IMG/VR virus record: IMGVR_UViG_3300014838_000015
Coordinates: 1-64,000 of that record
Origin: a virus
Strand: one strand, 5' to 3'
DNA length: 64,000 nucleotides
The position numbers and the translations under genes are program-made. The notes under the pieces were generated by a model. That model was not told the origin of the DNA, searched no databases, and worked only from the letters and a program-made list of their open reading frames with translations. Position 1 is the stretch's first letter. Each line of letters starts with the position of its first letter. Of this stretch, positions 57,672 through 64,000 are shown in pieces.

Positions 57672-58751
57672 ATGGCAAAAACGCTGAAAAAACTGTACGA
57701 TGTCAAACGAATTGAACTCATCAAGGAACGAGCAAAATCAGCGAACGTTCAATTGTTGAACGAACAACGAACCGTAACGTTGCTTTTAGAAGTGATGGAT
57801 CAAGATGATTTGAACAAAGTAACAGCAATCATCCAAAAACTGGATAGCATCAAAACTCCTGAGTTACCAAGACTAAGCGCTGCAATTGAACAAGCGATTT
57901 CAGAAATAAACAAGTACACCGGTGGTGGACCATTGACGAAGGCATGGAACAAACTAAAAACGATGGCAGGAATCGATAATCCCGTTGTCAAGGTCACCGT
58001 ATTTGCAAACGCGCTTGAACGTGGCTTTGCTCAGGTACCAACGATCCTCAGAAACAACGGCATCAATCTAAAAAATGCCGACCTCACAAAAAGCCTGGCA
58101 ACCATGCTCGCTGACCCGAAAAAAACCGGCGAAAAATCCGATAAAGACATCGGCATGCAACCTCCAGAACAACCTGAATCGTTCAACGTACCAGAAGGCG
58201 TGCAGAACGAAGCAAGGGTTGACGTTGCAGGAAAGCTCAAGATCGTTGTTGATCAGCTACAAAAGGCACTTGCACCCGGAGGAATATTCGGTGCGTTCAA
58301 GAAGGTTCCTTACATCAACGGTCAAGAATTAGCACAGGAACTCGTTCAGGCACCGATCAACGTATTTGCAAAGATCGCAAAGAAAATACAAACAGGTGCA
58401 AAGGCCGCAGACGTAGCTCCGGACCTCAAATCACAGATCACTGGACAGGGTGGCGAACAAACGAAACCCACAACTGACGATGATCCAACGAAGAAGACGC
58501 AACAAACACAACCAACGTCACCAAGCGGGCCAACCAACTCTCCGCAGCCCACCGTGCCCACAGGAGAACATCCAACAAACGGAGCGCCCGGTGAGAGAGG
58601 TGGAGGTGCACCGCCTGCACAAGATCACGAGAAGGTGATTCTGGGGCAATTGAAGGATAATGGTACACTTACACGATTGGGAATCAATATTCCAAACGCT
58701 AAAGCATTTATAAAAGCAATAAACGACCTAGGCGTTTTTAAGCAAAAATAA
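57672..58751 (+). CDS. Unknown plus-strand protein with Pro/Thr/Gln-rich linker (359 aa)
   Basis: ATG 57672 with AGGA at 7 nt. Residues 1-120 are helical and basic (MAKTLKKLYDVKRIELIKER), with VTLLLEVMDQDD and LPRLSAAIEQAI. A Pro/Thr/Gln/Gly linker lies around 255-315 (KKTQQTQPTSPSGPTNSPQP). A short helical C-terminus follows (VILGQLKDNGTLTRLGINI). The modular layout suggests a virion-associated or adaptor protein. It runs against the leftward block and overlaps the end of the GroEL-like gene tail to tail by 14 bases. Confidence 0.7.
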   Translation: MAKTLKKLYDVKRIELIKERAKSANVQLLNEQRTVTLLLEVMDQDDLNKVTAIIQKLDSIKTPELPRLSAAIEQAISEINKYTGGGPLTKAWNKLKTMAGIDNPVVKVTVFANALERGFAQVPTILRNNGINLKNADLTKSLATMLADPKKTGEKSDKDIGMQPPEQPESFNVPEGVQNEARVDVAGKLKIVVDQLQKALAPGGIFGAFKKVPYINGQELAQELVQAPINVFAKIAKKIQTGAKAADVAPDLKSQITGQGGEQTKPTTDDDPTKKTQQTQPTSPSGPTNSPQPTVPTGEHPTNGAPGERGGGAPPAQDHEKVILGQLKDNGTLTRLGINIPNAKAFIKAINDLGVFKQK

Positions 58752-59931
58752 TTCCATCAAGATCGTTCAACGTTCTCATACACTGCACAACGTATGTTTG
58801 TGCTGCAATCTCTTTCGCAACGAGCTCACCATCGATCGTTAACCCGTGTTCGATCATCGACTTGACAGAGCGCAATGATTGATCTATCGCTTGCGAATTC
58901 ACAATGAAATTCCTGTTGTTGGGCAATCTAACGATGACGTGATTTGGCGTTAGAGACCTGATTCGTTTATCAAACAACATTCCCTTATCATCTATGCTTT
59001 CATCGTTTCTACGATTTCGCAACTCGTAAACGTGTTGAGACACGCGATTATGTGTTTTTGAATTCGTTACAACGACGCGACCATTTTGAACCGTAATTTG
59101 ATCAATGATTGGAGCATCGCTAAATCTTATGCTGCTGATTAAATCACCCTTAAGGCTAGACACAAGATCACAACCACAAACAATTGATATATCAACCAAC
59201 GTATTCATTCCCTCAAGATCAAAGTTCACGGCGATTGGAATGACACGTAGGCTACCTCTATCGTAGTTTGTTCGTAACGTATGAATAACATCATCTGAAG
59301 CTCCACGTAAAAAAACAACGCATGGTTCTTTAGCTTCACCCGCAGACTCCAACAAATGATGTATTTCTGACACGTTTTCAACGTAACCATCGATGCAAAA
59401 GATCCTTGAATGAGTAAATGTTACATTGAGTGGTATCAATTGTTTTAATAAAAACGTGTAACCTCTAACGAGTTCAACGGATGGCACGTTCGATTGCGTC
59501 TTTTCAACGATCACCTTTCCACAGAATCCAGCCGACAAAATTGCCTTATTTGTCAGGTTTTCAATGAAAGCATCAGCATCTTTTGTACACGTTGAAACAA
59601 TTCGCTTAACATCGTTCATCGTTGGTGCGATTGCAGAGCGTGAAACAACGTTTGTGCTGGATGTTTGCTCATTGATGAGCAATTCGATGAACCTATCGAA
59701 TCCACCAACGCAGAACTTTTCAGCCATCACCGCATTGCTCATTATCGTTTCATGAATCAATCGTTCGGCATCCGTTTTTAACTTCAGTCCAAACAACACC
59801 TGCATTTTAGTGTGTAACATTATTCCATTCTTTTCTCTAGTCAATGCAGATGATTTGATACAAGAATGTATTCTCTTGATAACATTCAAAACGTTTGAAA
59901 TAATTGCTTGAGCGTTGCTTGTTGTTCCCAT
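58738..59931 (-). CDS. Divergent GroEL-like protein lacking ATP-binding motif (397 aa)
   Basis: Residues 100-300 follow the GroEL intermediate/apical layout: GKVIVEKTQSNVPSVELVRG (GroEL: GVITVEDG...LDVVEGMQFDRGY), RIFCIDGYVENVSEIHHLLE, AKEPCVVFLRGASDDVIHTL (GroEL: GKPLLIIAEDVEGEAL), RVIPIAVNFDLEGMNTLVDI and CGCDLVSSLKGD. Residues 330-380 (IRSLTPNHVIVRLPNN, SLRSVKSMIEHGLTIDGELV) recall GroEL's return into the intermediate domain and VEEGVVAGGG. The GDGTTT phosphate loop is absent; KFCVGGFDRFIELL stands at its place. So it may bind substrates or host GroEL without ATPase activity. A TACATT box precedes ATG 59931. Confidence 0.72.
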   Translation of the reverse strand: MGTTSNAQAIISNVLNVIKRIHSCIKSSALTREKNGIMLHTKMQVLFGLKLKTDAERLIHETIMSNAVMAEKFCVGGFDRFIELLINEQTSSTNVVSRSAIAPTMNDVKRIVSTCTKDADAFIENLTNKAILSAGFCGKVIVEKTQSNVPSVELVRGYTFLLKQLIPLNVTFTHSRIFCIDGYVENVSEIHHLLESAGEAKEPCVVFLRGASDDVIHTLRTNYDRGSLRVIPIAVNFDLEGMNTLVDISIVCGCDLVSSLKGDLISSIRFSDAPIIDQITVQNGRVVVTNSKTHNRVSQHVYELRNRRNDESIDDKGMLFDKRIRSLTPNHVIVRLPNNRNFIVNSQAIDQSLRSVKSMIEHGLTIDGELVAKEIAAQTYVVQCMRTLNDLDGIIFA

Positions 59932-59937
59932 GCCAAC

Positions 59938-59943
59938 AATGTA
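59938..59943 (-). promoter_or_regulatory. TACATT box 6 nt before GroEL-like ATG
   Basis: TACATT, GTTGGC, ATG, with TTAACG 17 nt upstream as possible -35. Transcribes away from the repeat region. Confidence 0.45.
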
Positions 59944-59980
59944 ACACTGGACGACACGCGCGTTAAGAATATGTTTAACA

Positions 59981-60029
59981 GAAATTTCTAAATTTCTAGA
60001 AATTTCTAGAAATTTAATCTTTAAAGATT
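59981..60029. repeat. Tandem AAATTTCTAG units and TAATCTTTAAAGATTA palindrome
   Basis: Three near-perfect 10-base units (AAATTTCTAG) run from 59982 to about 60015, followed by a 16-base AT palindrome. Phased AT tracts of this sort bend or melt easily. Confidence 0.6.
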
Positions 60030-60048
60030 AAATTTTCATTTACAGTGG

Positions 60049-60198
60049 TCGCTGTACGCCGTTCGCTGTAAATGAAAATTTAAATTTTCATTTACAGCTG
60101 ATAGCTGTTGCCGTTTAATCATTACTACTAAATTTAAGCTATCAGCTTAAAGCTTAAATTTAAGTTAAATTTAACAGTACAGCTTAACAGCGTAGCAT
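60049..60198. repeat. 150-bp tandem repeat unit 1
   Basis: Starts TCGCTGTACGCCGTTCGCTG, contains the 34-bp palindrome at 60065-60098 (half-site GCTGTAAATGAAAATTT) and TTAATCATTACTACTAAA at 60115. The second unit begins exactly 150 bases later. Confidence 0.85.
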
Positions 60199-60324
60199 TC
60201 GCTGTACGCCGTTCGCTGTAAATGAAAATTTAAATTTTCATTTACAGCTGTTAGCTGTCTCTGTTAATCATTACTACTAAATTTAAGCTTAAACTGATAG
60301 CTTAAATTTAGTAGTAATGATTAA
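60199..60324. repeat. Tandem repeat unit 2 with 26-bp stem inverted repeat
   Basis: First 52 bases are identical to unit 1, including the 34-bp palindrome (60215-60248). Its TTAATCATTACTACTAAA block at 60264 is mirrored at 60299-60324, making a 26-bp perfect stem with a 9-base loop. Confidence 0.85.
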
Positions 60325-60376
60325 GCGGTTGTTAACGTAACCTGTACAAGAAGCGTGAATAGATTATCTTGTCTAG

Positions 60377-62281
60377 ATGGTACTAGACTTCAGCAGAAGT
60401 ATCTTCGAAGAACAGATCAACATCCCTCCAGAAACTCAGATCATATTCATTTCAGATATGTTCGCTAGCGAATTTATCGGAGGAGCTGAGCTAACAACGC
60501 AAGCGTTGATTGATTCCAGTCCTTTCAACGTTGCAAAAATCAGAAGCAAGGATGTAACTGAGGAATTCATACGTAAGAATGCGAACAAATTTTGGATCAT
60601 CGGGAATTTTTCTCAGCTGAATCCTGAGTGTATCCAGAAATTAATGCTCACTTCGTACTCGATTCTCGAATTCGATTACAAGTATTGTACGTACAGATCG
60701 CCTGAAAAACACGCCGCAATTGCAACGATGCCATGTGATTGTCACAACAAAAACAATGGAAAATTCGTTGAAAGTTTCTACAACGGATCAATGGGATTGT
60801 GGTGGATGTCAAAGAAACAGGAAGAACGTTACACAACAGCATTTCCAGTTCTTTGTAACGTGTCTCAACCAACGCTATCCAGCGTTTTTGATATACGAAC
60901 GCTTGATCTTTTACGAACGTTACGTATGAAGTATGCGTCAGTTGAACGATTGAAATGGGTCGTTTTAGGAAGTGATTCTTGGATAAAGGGATCAAAAATA
61001 GCGATTCAGTGGTGTAAAGATTCAAATAAACAATATGAGGTTATTTCAAATTTACCGTATGAACAAATGCTTGAGAAATTGGCATCTGCGAAGGGACTCG
61101 TGTACCTTCCACGAGGTGGTGATACGTGTCCTAGGTTGGTGATTGAAGCAAAGTTGTTGGGTTGCGAATTACACCTCAATGATAACGTTCAACACAAGGA
61201 TGAGGAATGGTTCGCAACAAACGATCTTGAAGCGATTGATTCATATCTCAGATCGTCTCCAGAACGTTTTTGGAATTCAATCAGACGAATGATTGATAAT
61301 GAACCAACGATAAGTGGTTATACAACAACGTACAATTGCATTGATCAACAATACCCGTATAAGCAATGCATTTCATCGATGCTTGCGTTTTGTGATGAAG
61401 TCTGCATCGTTGATGGCGGATCAATTGATGGAACGTGGGATGAATTATTGCAATGGAATCTAACAGAACCAAAATTGATCATTAAACAAATCAAGCGTGA
61501 TTGGTCGAGCAAGCGTCATCCGGTGTTTGATGGAATGCAAAAAGCTGAGGCAAGAAAACTTTGTACGTCAAAGTACTGTTGGCAACAGGATTCTGATGAA
61601 ATTGTTCATGAAAATGATGCTAAATTGATTGCTGGTATGTGTAAATTCATGCCAAGCAATGTTGATATTATGGCGCTTCCCGTGATTGAATATTGGGGAA
61701 GCGCAGATAAAGTACGTTGTGATGTAACGCCGTGGAAATGGCGATTGAGTAGAAATAAATTGAACATCACGCATGGAATTCCAAAGCAACTACGTCGAAC
61801 AGACGAAAATGATGAGATCTATGCAGCACAAGGTACAGATGGTTGCGATATGATCGATTCTGTCACTGGATTATCATTACCGCTTGTGAACTTTTACAAT
61901 CAACAGGTAGAATCATGTAGGATGAATGCTTTACGCGGTGATGATCGCGCACGTGTTGAGTATGAACGTTGGTTCAATGATGTTGTGAATTGTTTGCCAA
62001 GCATTTTTCATTATTCGTGGTTTGATCTTTCACGAAAAATTCGATTGTATCGTGATTACTGGCAAAACCATTGGAGAGCGTTATACGATCAAGATACGTC
62101 AGACACTGCACAAAATAATATGTTCTTTGATTTACCATGGTCAGAAGTTACAGATGAAATGATTGATGCACGCGCCGAGGAGTTAACACAAATTGGCGGT
62201 CATATTTGGCACAGCAAGTACAACGGCGAACGTACACCATGGATAACGTGTGGTAGGATTCAACCCAAGGTGATGTTATGA
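60377..62281 (+). CDS. Two-domain glycosyltransferase (GT-B-like plus GT2)
   Basis: The 634-residue protein has an N-terminal GT-B/GT4-like half (IIFISDMFASEFIGGAELTT, LKWVVLGSDSWIKGSKIAI, then GLVYLPRGGDTCPRLVIEAK, the donor-binding-type loop). The second half is a GT2-type domain (YPYKQCISSMLAFCDEVCIV, DGGSIDGTWDE, WQQDSDEIV as DxD-like motif). First gene of the rightward block, coupled to a methyltransferase (ATGA). It may build or modify a glycan on DNA, on the virion or on the host surface; the acceptor is not known. No ribosome site precedes ATG 60377. Confidence 0.85.
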   Translation: MVLDFSRSIFEEQINIPPETQIIFISDMFASEFIGGAELTTQALIDSSPFNVAKIRSKDVTEEFIRKNANKFWIIGNFSQLNPECIQKLMLTSYSILEFDYKYCTYRSPEKHAAIATMPCDCHNKNNGKFVESFYNGSMGLWWMSKKQEERYTTAFPVLCNVSQPTLSSVFDIRTLDLLRTLRMKYASVERLKWVVLGSDSWIKGSKIAIQWCKDSNKQYEVISNLPYEQMLEKLASAKGLVYLPRGGDTCPRLVIEAKLLGCELHLNDNVQHKDEEWFATNDLEAIDSYLRSSPERFWNSIRRMIDNEPTISGYTTTYNCIDQQYPYKQCISSMLAFCDEVCIVDGGSIDGTWDELLQWNLTEPKLIIKQIKRDWSSKRHPVFDGMQKAEARKLCTSKYCWQQDSDEIVHENDAKLIAGMCKFMPSNVDIMALPVIEYWGSADKVRCDVTPWKWRLSRNKLNITHGIPKQLRRTDENDEIYAAQGTDGCDMIDSVTGLSLPLVNFYNQQVESCRMNALRGDDRARVEYERWFNDVVNCLPSIFHYSWFDLSRKIRLYRDYWQNHWRALYDQDTSDTAQNNMFFDLPWSEVTDEMIDARAEELTQIGGHIWHSKYNGERTPWITCGRIQPKVML

Positions 62282-63012
62282 AAAAACTACACATCAAAGA
62301 CAAGCTTGAGGAGATCGGCGTTTCAGTTGATTCAATCGTTCTTGGAGATTTCGATCGTTTAGGTGAATTTTGTGCTAAACGTGAGAGATCATCGAATGAT
62401 CCCAATTACAAAAAATATGGATTATATTATCGATCAAACTACGAACGCGGAATTCTCATTTATTACCTCATTCGACAATTTAACCTTTCATCCATGCTTG
62501 AAATAGGATTTGGACGTGGTTATGGTACGTTTTGTGCAGCGAAAGCATTCCATGATGCAGGAATCGTTGGAAAGGTGACGACCGTTGATCCTAACTTTGA
62601 TGAACGATTCATGAGTGCGCTCAACCAAGTGTTGCCAAAGGAATGGTTCAATTACGTACAATTCGCTAAAGGTACGTCAAGTGATGTCATTCCTCAACTT
62701 AATCAAGAATATGATCTCGTGTACGTTGATGGCGATCATTCGTACCTAGGCACGAAGAGCGATTGGGAGAACGTAAGGAGCAGGTTCAACAGCTTTTGTT
62801 TATTCGATGATTATCATCTTCCATCGAAGGATGATCCAGGAATCAGGTGTCGTGATGCAATTGATGAAATTATTGAGGACGATATCAAATGCAATGAAAA
62901 AGAATTAATACTGATGGATCGTCTCATATTTAACGATGATAAACGAGACGTTGTACGTGACTACGGTCAGGTGTTACTAACGAAACAAGGAATCAAACGC
63001 GATGACTGGTAG
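62278..63012 (+). CDS. Class I SAM methyltransferase (Methyltransf_24-like)
   Basis: Rossmann motifs: SSMLEIGFGRGYGTFCAAKA (motif I), KVTTVDPNFDE (motif II), YDLVYVDGDHSYLGTKSDWE (motif IV) and FNSFCLFDDYHLPSKDDPG (metal-type motif). This sub-family often methylates sugars or small hydroxylated groups and commonly sits in glycan clusters. The start overlaps the glycosyltransferase stop (ATGA). 244 residues, full length for the family. Confidence 0.85.
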   Translation: MKKLHIKDKLEEIGVSVDSIVLGDFDRLGEFCAKRERSSNDPNYKKYGLYYRSNYERGILIYYLIRQFNLSSMLEIGFGRGYGTFCAAKAFHDAGIVGKVTTVDPNFDERFMSALNQVLPKEWFNYVQFAKGTSSDVIPQLNQEYDLVYVDGDHSYLGTKSDWENVRSRFNSFCLFDDYHLPSKDDPGIRCRDAIDEIIEDDIKCNEKELILMDRLIFNDDKRDVVRDYGQVLLTKQGIKRDDW

Positions 63013-63346
63013 GTGTCACGTTCCACCAAAGGGTTGGTATTGTTCACGTGAAGAGTATCATGATGGACCTTGTGCTGCACATCCTGTGAAAAATATCTGG
63101 AATAGATTGAACGATCTCTTCAAGAGAGATGATGTTAAACAAAGTTCTTTAAATTTACGTTTAACGTTTTCTCCCAATGAAATTGAATACACAAAAGCTT
63201 GTGAATGGATCAATATTCACTGTTGTAAAGGTTCAACCGGCGATTCATATACGTGGTGTTTCACACCGACAGGTTTAGGCGTTGCGTGTACAGTACGTTG
63301 TTCATGCGGTGCAGAGCTAAACGTTACAGACTATGAGTCTTGGTAA
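63002..63346 (+). CDS. Cysteine-rich small protein (114 aa)
   Basis: N-terminus CHVPPKGWYCSREEYHDGPC is a zinc-knuckle-like pattern (GWYCSR..HDGPCAA). More cysteines follow (CEWINIHCCKG, VRCSCGAEL). ATG 63002 overlaps the methyltransferase stop. A metal-binding structural role is likely. Not further recognised. Confidence 0.7.
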   Translation: MTGRCHVPPKGWYCSREEYHDGPCAAHPVKNIWNRLNDLFKRDDVKQSSLNLRLTFSPNEIEYTKACEWINIHCCKGSTGDSYTWCFTPTGLGVACTVRCSCGAELNVTDYESW

Positions 63347-63350
63347 CGTC

Positions 63351-63776
63351 ATGAAAGCTCTTGGATTATGGCAACCATATGCTGGATTGATTCGTTGTGG
63401 TATAAAAACTATCGAAACGAGGTTCTGGCCAACATCGTACAGAGGACCGTTGTTGATCTGTTCAACCAACAGAAAGATGAACATCACTGATCATCAAGTG
63501 ATAGCACACTACAATGATTCACGGTTGTCAACAGATGCATTTAGCTTCAATCTAGGCGTGATGCAGTGCGTTGTTGATGTGGTTGATTGCAGGTTGGGAA
63601 CAAAGGATGATGAACGTGCCGCATGTTGTGAACTATATGCGCTGAATCCACGAACGGGTATTGAACAACAAAAGTATGCATTCATTCTTGAAAACGTTAG
63701 ACTTGTGGATGAAAAACCCGTGAAGTGCGGTAGGAAGTGGTTTGACGTTCTAGATGAACTTGTCGTGGAGGTTTAA
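63351..63776 (+). CDS. ASCH-domain protein (141 aa)
   Basis: The start MKALGLWQPYAGLIRCGIKT is the hallmark ASCH opening, followed by IETRFWPTSYRGPLLICSTN. ASCH proteins are RNA-binding or act on modified nucleosides (e.g. amidohydrolases of acetylcytidine). ATG 63351 gives this typical start; an ATG at 63333 is also in frame. In the rightward cluster, before a glycosyltransferase. Confidence 0.85.
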   Translation: MKALGLWQPYAGLIRCGIKTIETRFWPTSYRGPLLICSTNRKMNITDHQVIAHYNDSRLSTDAFSFNLGVMQCVVDVVDCRLGTKDDERAACCELYALNPRTGIEQQKYAFILENVRLVDEKPVKCGRKWFDVLDELVVEV

Positions 63777-63777
63777 C

Positions 63778-64000
63778 ATGGTTGATAATAAATTTGTGTT
63801 CATTGCACCGATCTACAATGCTTCAAAAACGTTGAATCAGATGATTGTATCGATTGTCGGTCAATCGTATTGCAACTGGAAAATCATATTGATTGATGAT
63901 GTGTCAGAAACTGTTCTAGAACGTGATAGTGAAAAATTCATAATCAATCAATGGAAAGACGTGTATGGATCAGATCGTATCGTAACGCTTTGGAACGATG
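63778..64000 (+). CDS. GT2-family glycosyltransferase (5' part, runs off window)
   Basis: ATG 63778 with GTGGAGG upstream opens a frame that stays open to the window edge. The product starts FVFIAPIYNASKTLNQMIVS, then YCNWKIILIDDVS, the typical beginning of a GT-A glycosyltransferase of family 2 (PxYN...S and I-D-D-x-S, UDP-sugar binding). Continues the glycan/modification cluster. Confidence 0.8.
   Translation, partial: MVDNKFVFIAPIYNASKTLNQMIVSIVGQSYCNWKIILIDDVSETVLERDSEKFIINQWKDVYGSDRIVTLWND

Larger units (their letters stand above)
59932..60376. other. Divergent intergenic region at strand switch, candidate origin/control region
   Basis: About 445 bases without a gene between the leftward and rightward blocks. 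Very AT-rich, made of nested palindromes and two tandem units of about 150 bases. Such architecture at a transcription divergence is typical of replication origins or of major regulatory regions. No protein-coding frame is seen. Confidence 0.6.

Noticed and set aside
60049-60324. Possible CRISPR array at the repeat region
   Set aside because: Only two long units, the repeats are palindromic and the between-parts are repeats too, not unique spacers.

Overview
The window looks like part of the genome of a large contractile-tailed (T4-type) bacteriophage. It carries a recognisable T4-like head and packaging module on one strand: large terminase, portal, prohead protease, scaffold, gp23-like major capsid protein and a gp4-like head-completion nuclease. 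It also has a T4-like recombination and replication set: gp46/gp47-like SMC nuclease, DnaG-type primase, RuvC-like resolvase and a DinG/XPD-type helicase. Many large virion proteins match nothing I can name. The host cannot be read from the sequence. Peptide deformylase and a GroEL-like protein are auxiliary genes of the kind found in large phages. No tRNA, rRNA, CRISPR array or insertion sequence was recognised.

Layout. From a repeat-rich divergence point near 60.0-60.4 kb, almost everything to the left is transcribed leftward (minus strand) and everything to the right rightward. Going left: a divergent GroEL-like protein (58.7-59.9 kb), small genes, a DinG-like helicase, a histone-H1-like peptide, a PhoH-type ATPase with a PIN domain, then a run of large virion genes (33.6-52.7 kb) interrupted by three homing endonuclease genes. 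Next come gp4, RuvC, primase and gp47/gp46, then terminase, portal (three inteins), protease, peptide deformylase, scaffold and major capsid protein (11.5-28.3 kb). After the capsid gene there is a strong terminator and a block of selfish nucleases, one fused to a DNA methyltransferase. Small genes, an SGNH hydrolase and repeat-rich fibre-like proteins complete the left end, where the last gene runs off the window. To the right of 60.4 kb lie glycosyltransferases, a methyltransferase and an ASCH-domain protein, plausibly a glycan or DNA modification cluster; the last one runs off the window. Two isolated plus-strand genes (54.2 and 57.7 kb) sit inside the leftward block.

The most unusual features are: (1) three inteins at different stages of decay in one portal gene; (2) a recurrent amphipathic LRxLIxE-type motif in six proteins, resembling the T4 capsid-targeting and prohead-protease signal and suggesting a set of packaged, possibly injected, proteins; (3) a zinc-finger/nuclease/methyltransferase fusion; (4) a GroEL-like protein without the ATP-binding motif; (5) a 1.2-kb AT-rich insertion flanked by copied 3' ends of the protease and terminase genes; (6) a palindrome-rich tandem repeat at the strand switch, a candidate origin or control region; (7) strong over-use of the palindrome AACGTT; (8) two apparent promoter classes, one placed so close to start codons that leaderless mRNAs are likely; and (9) a conserved virion gene left without a normal start codon behind a GIY-YIG gene.
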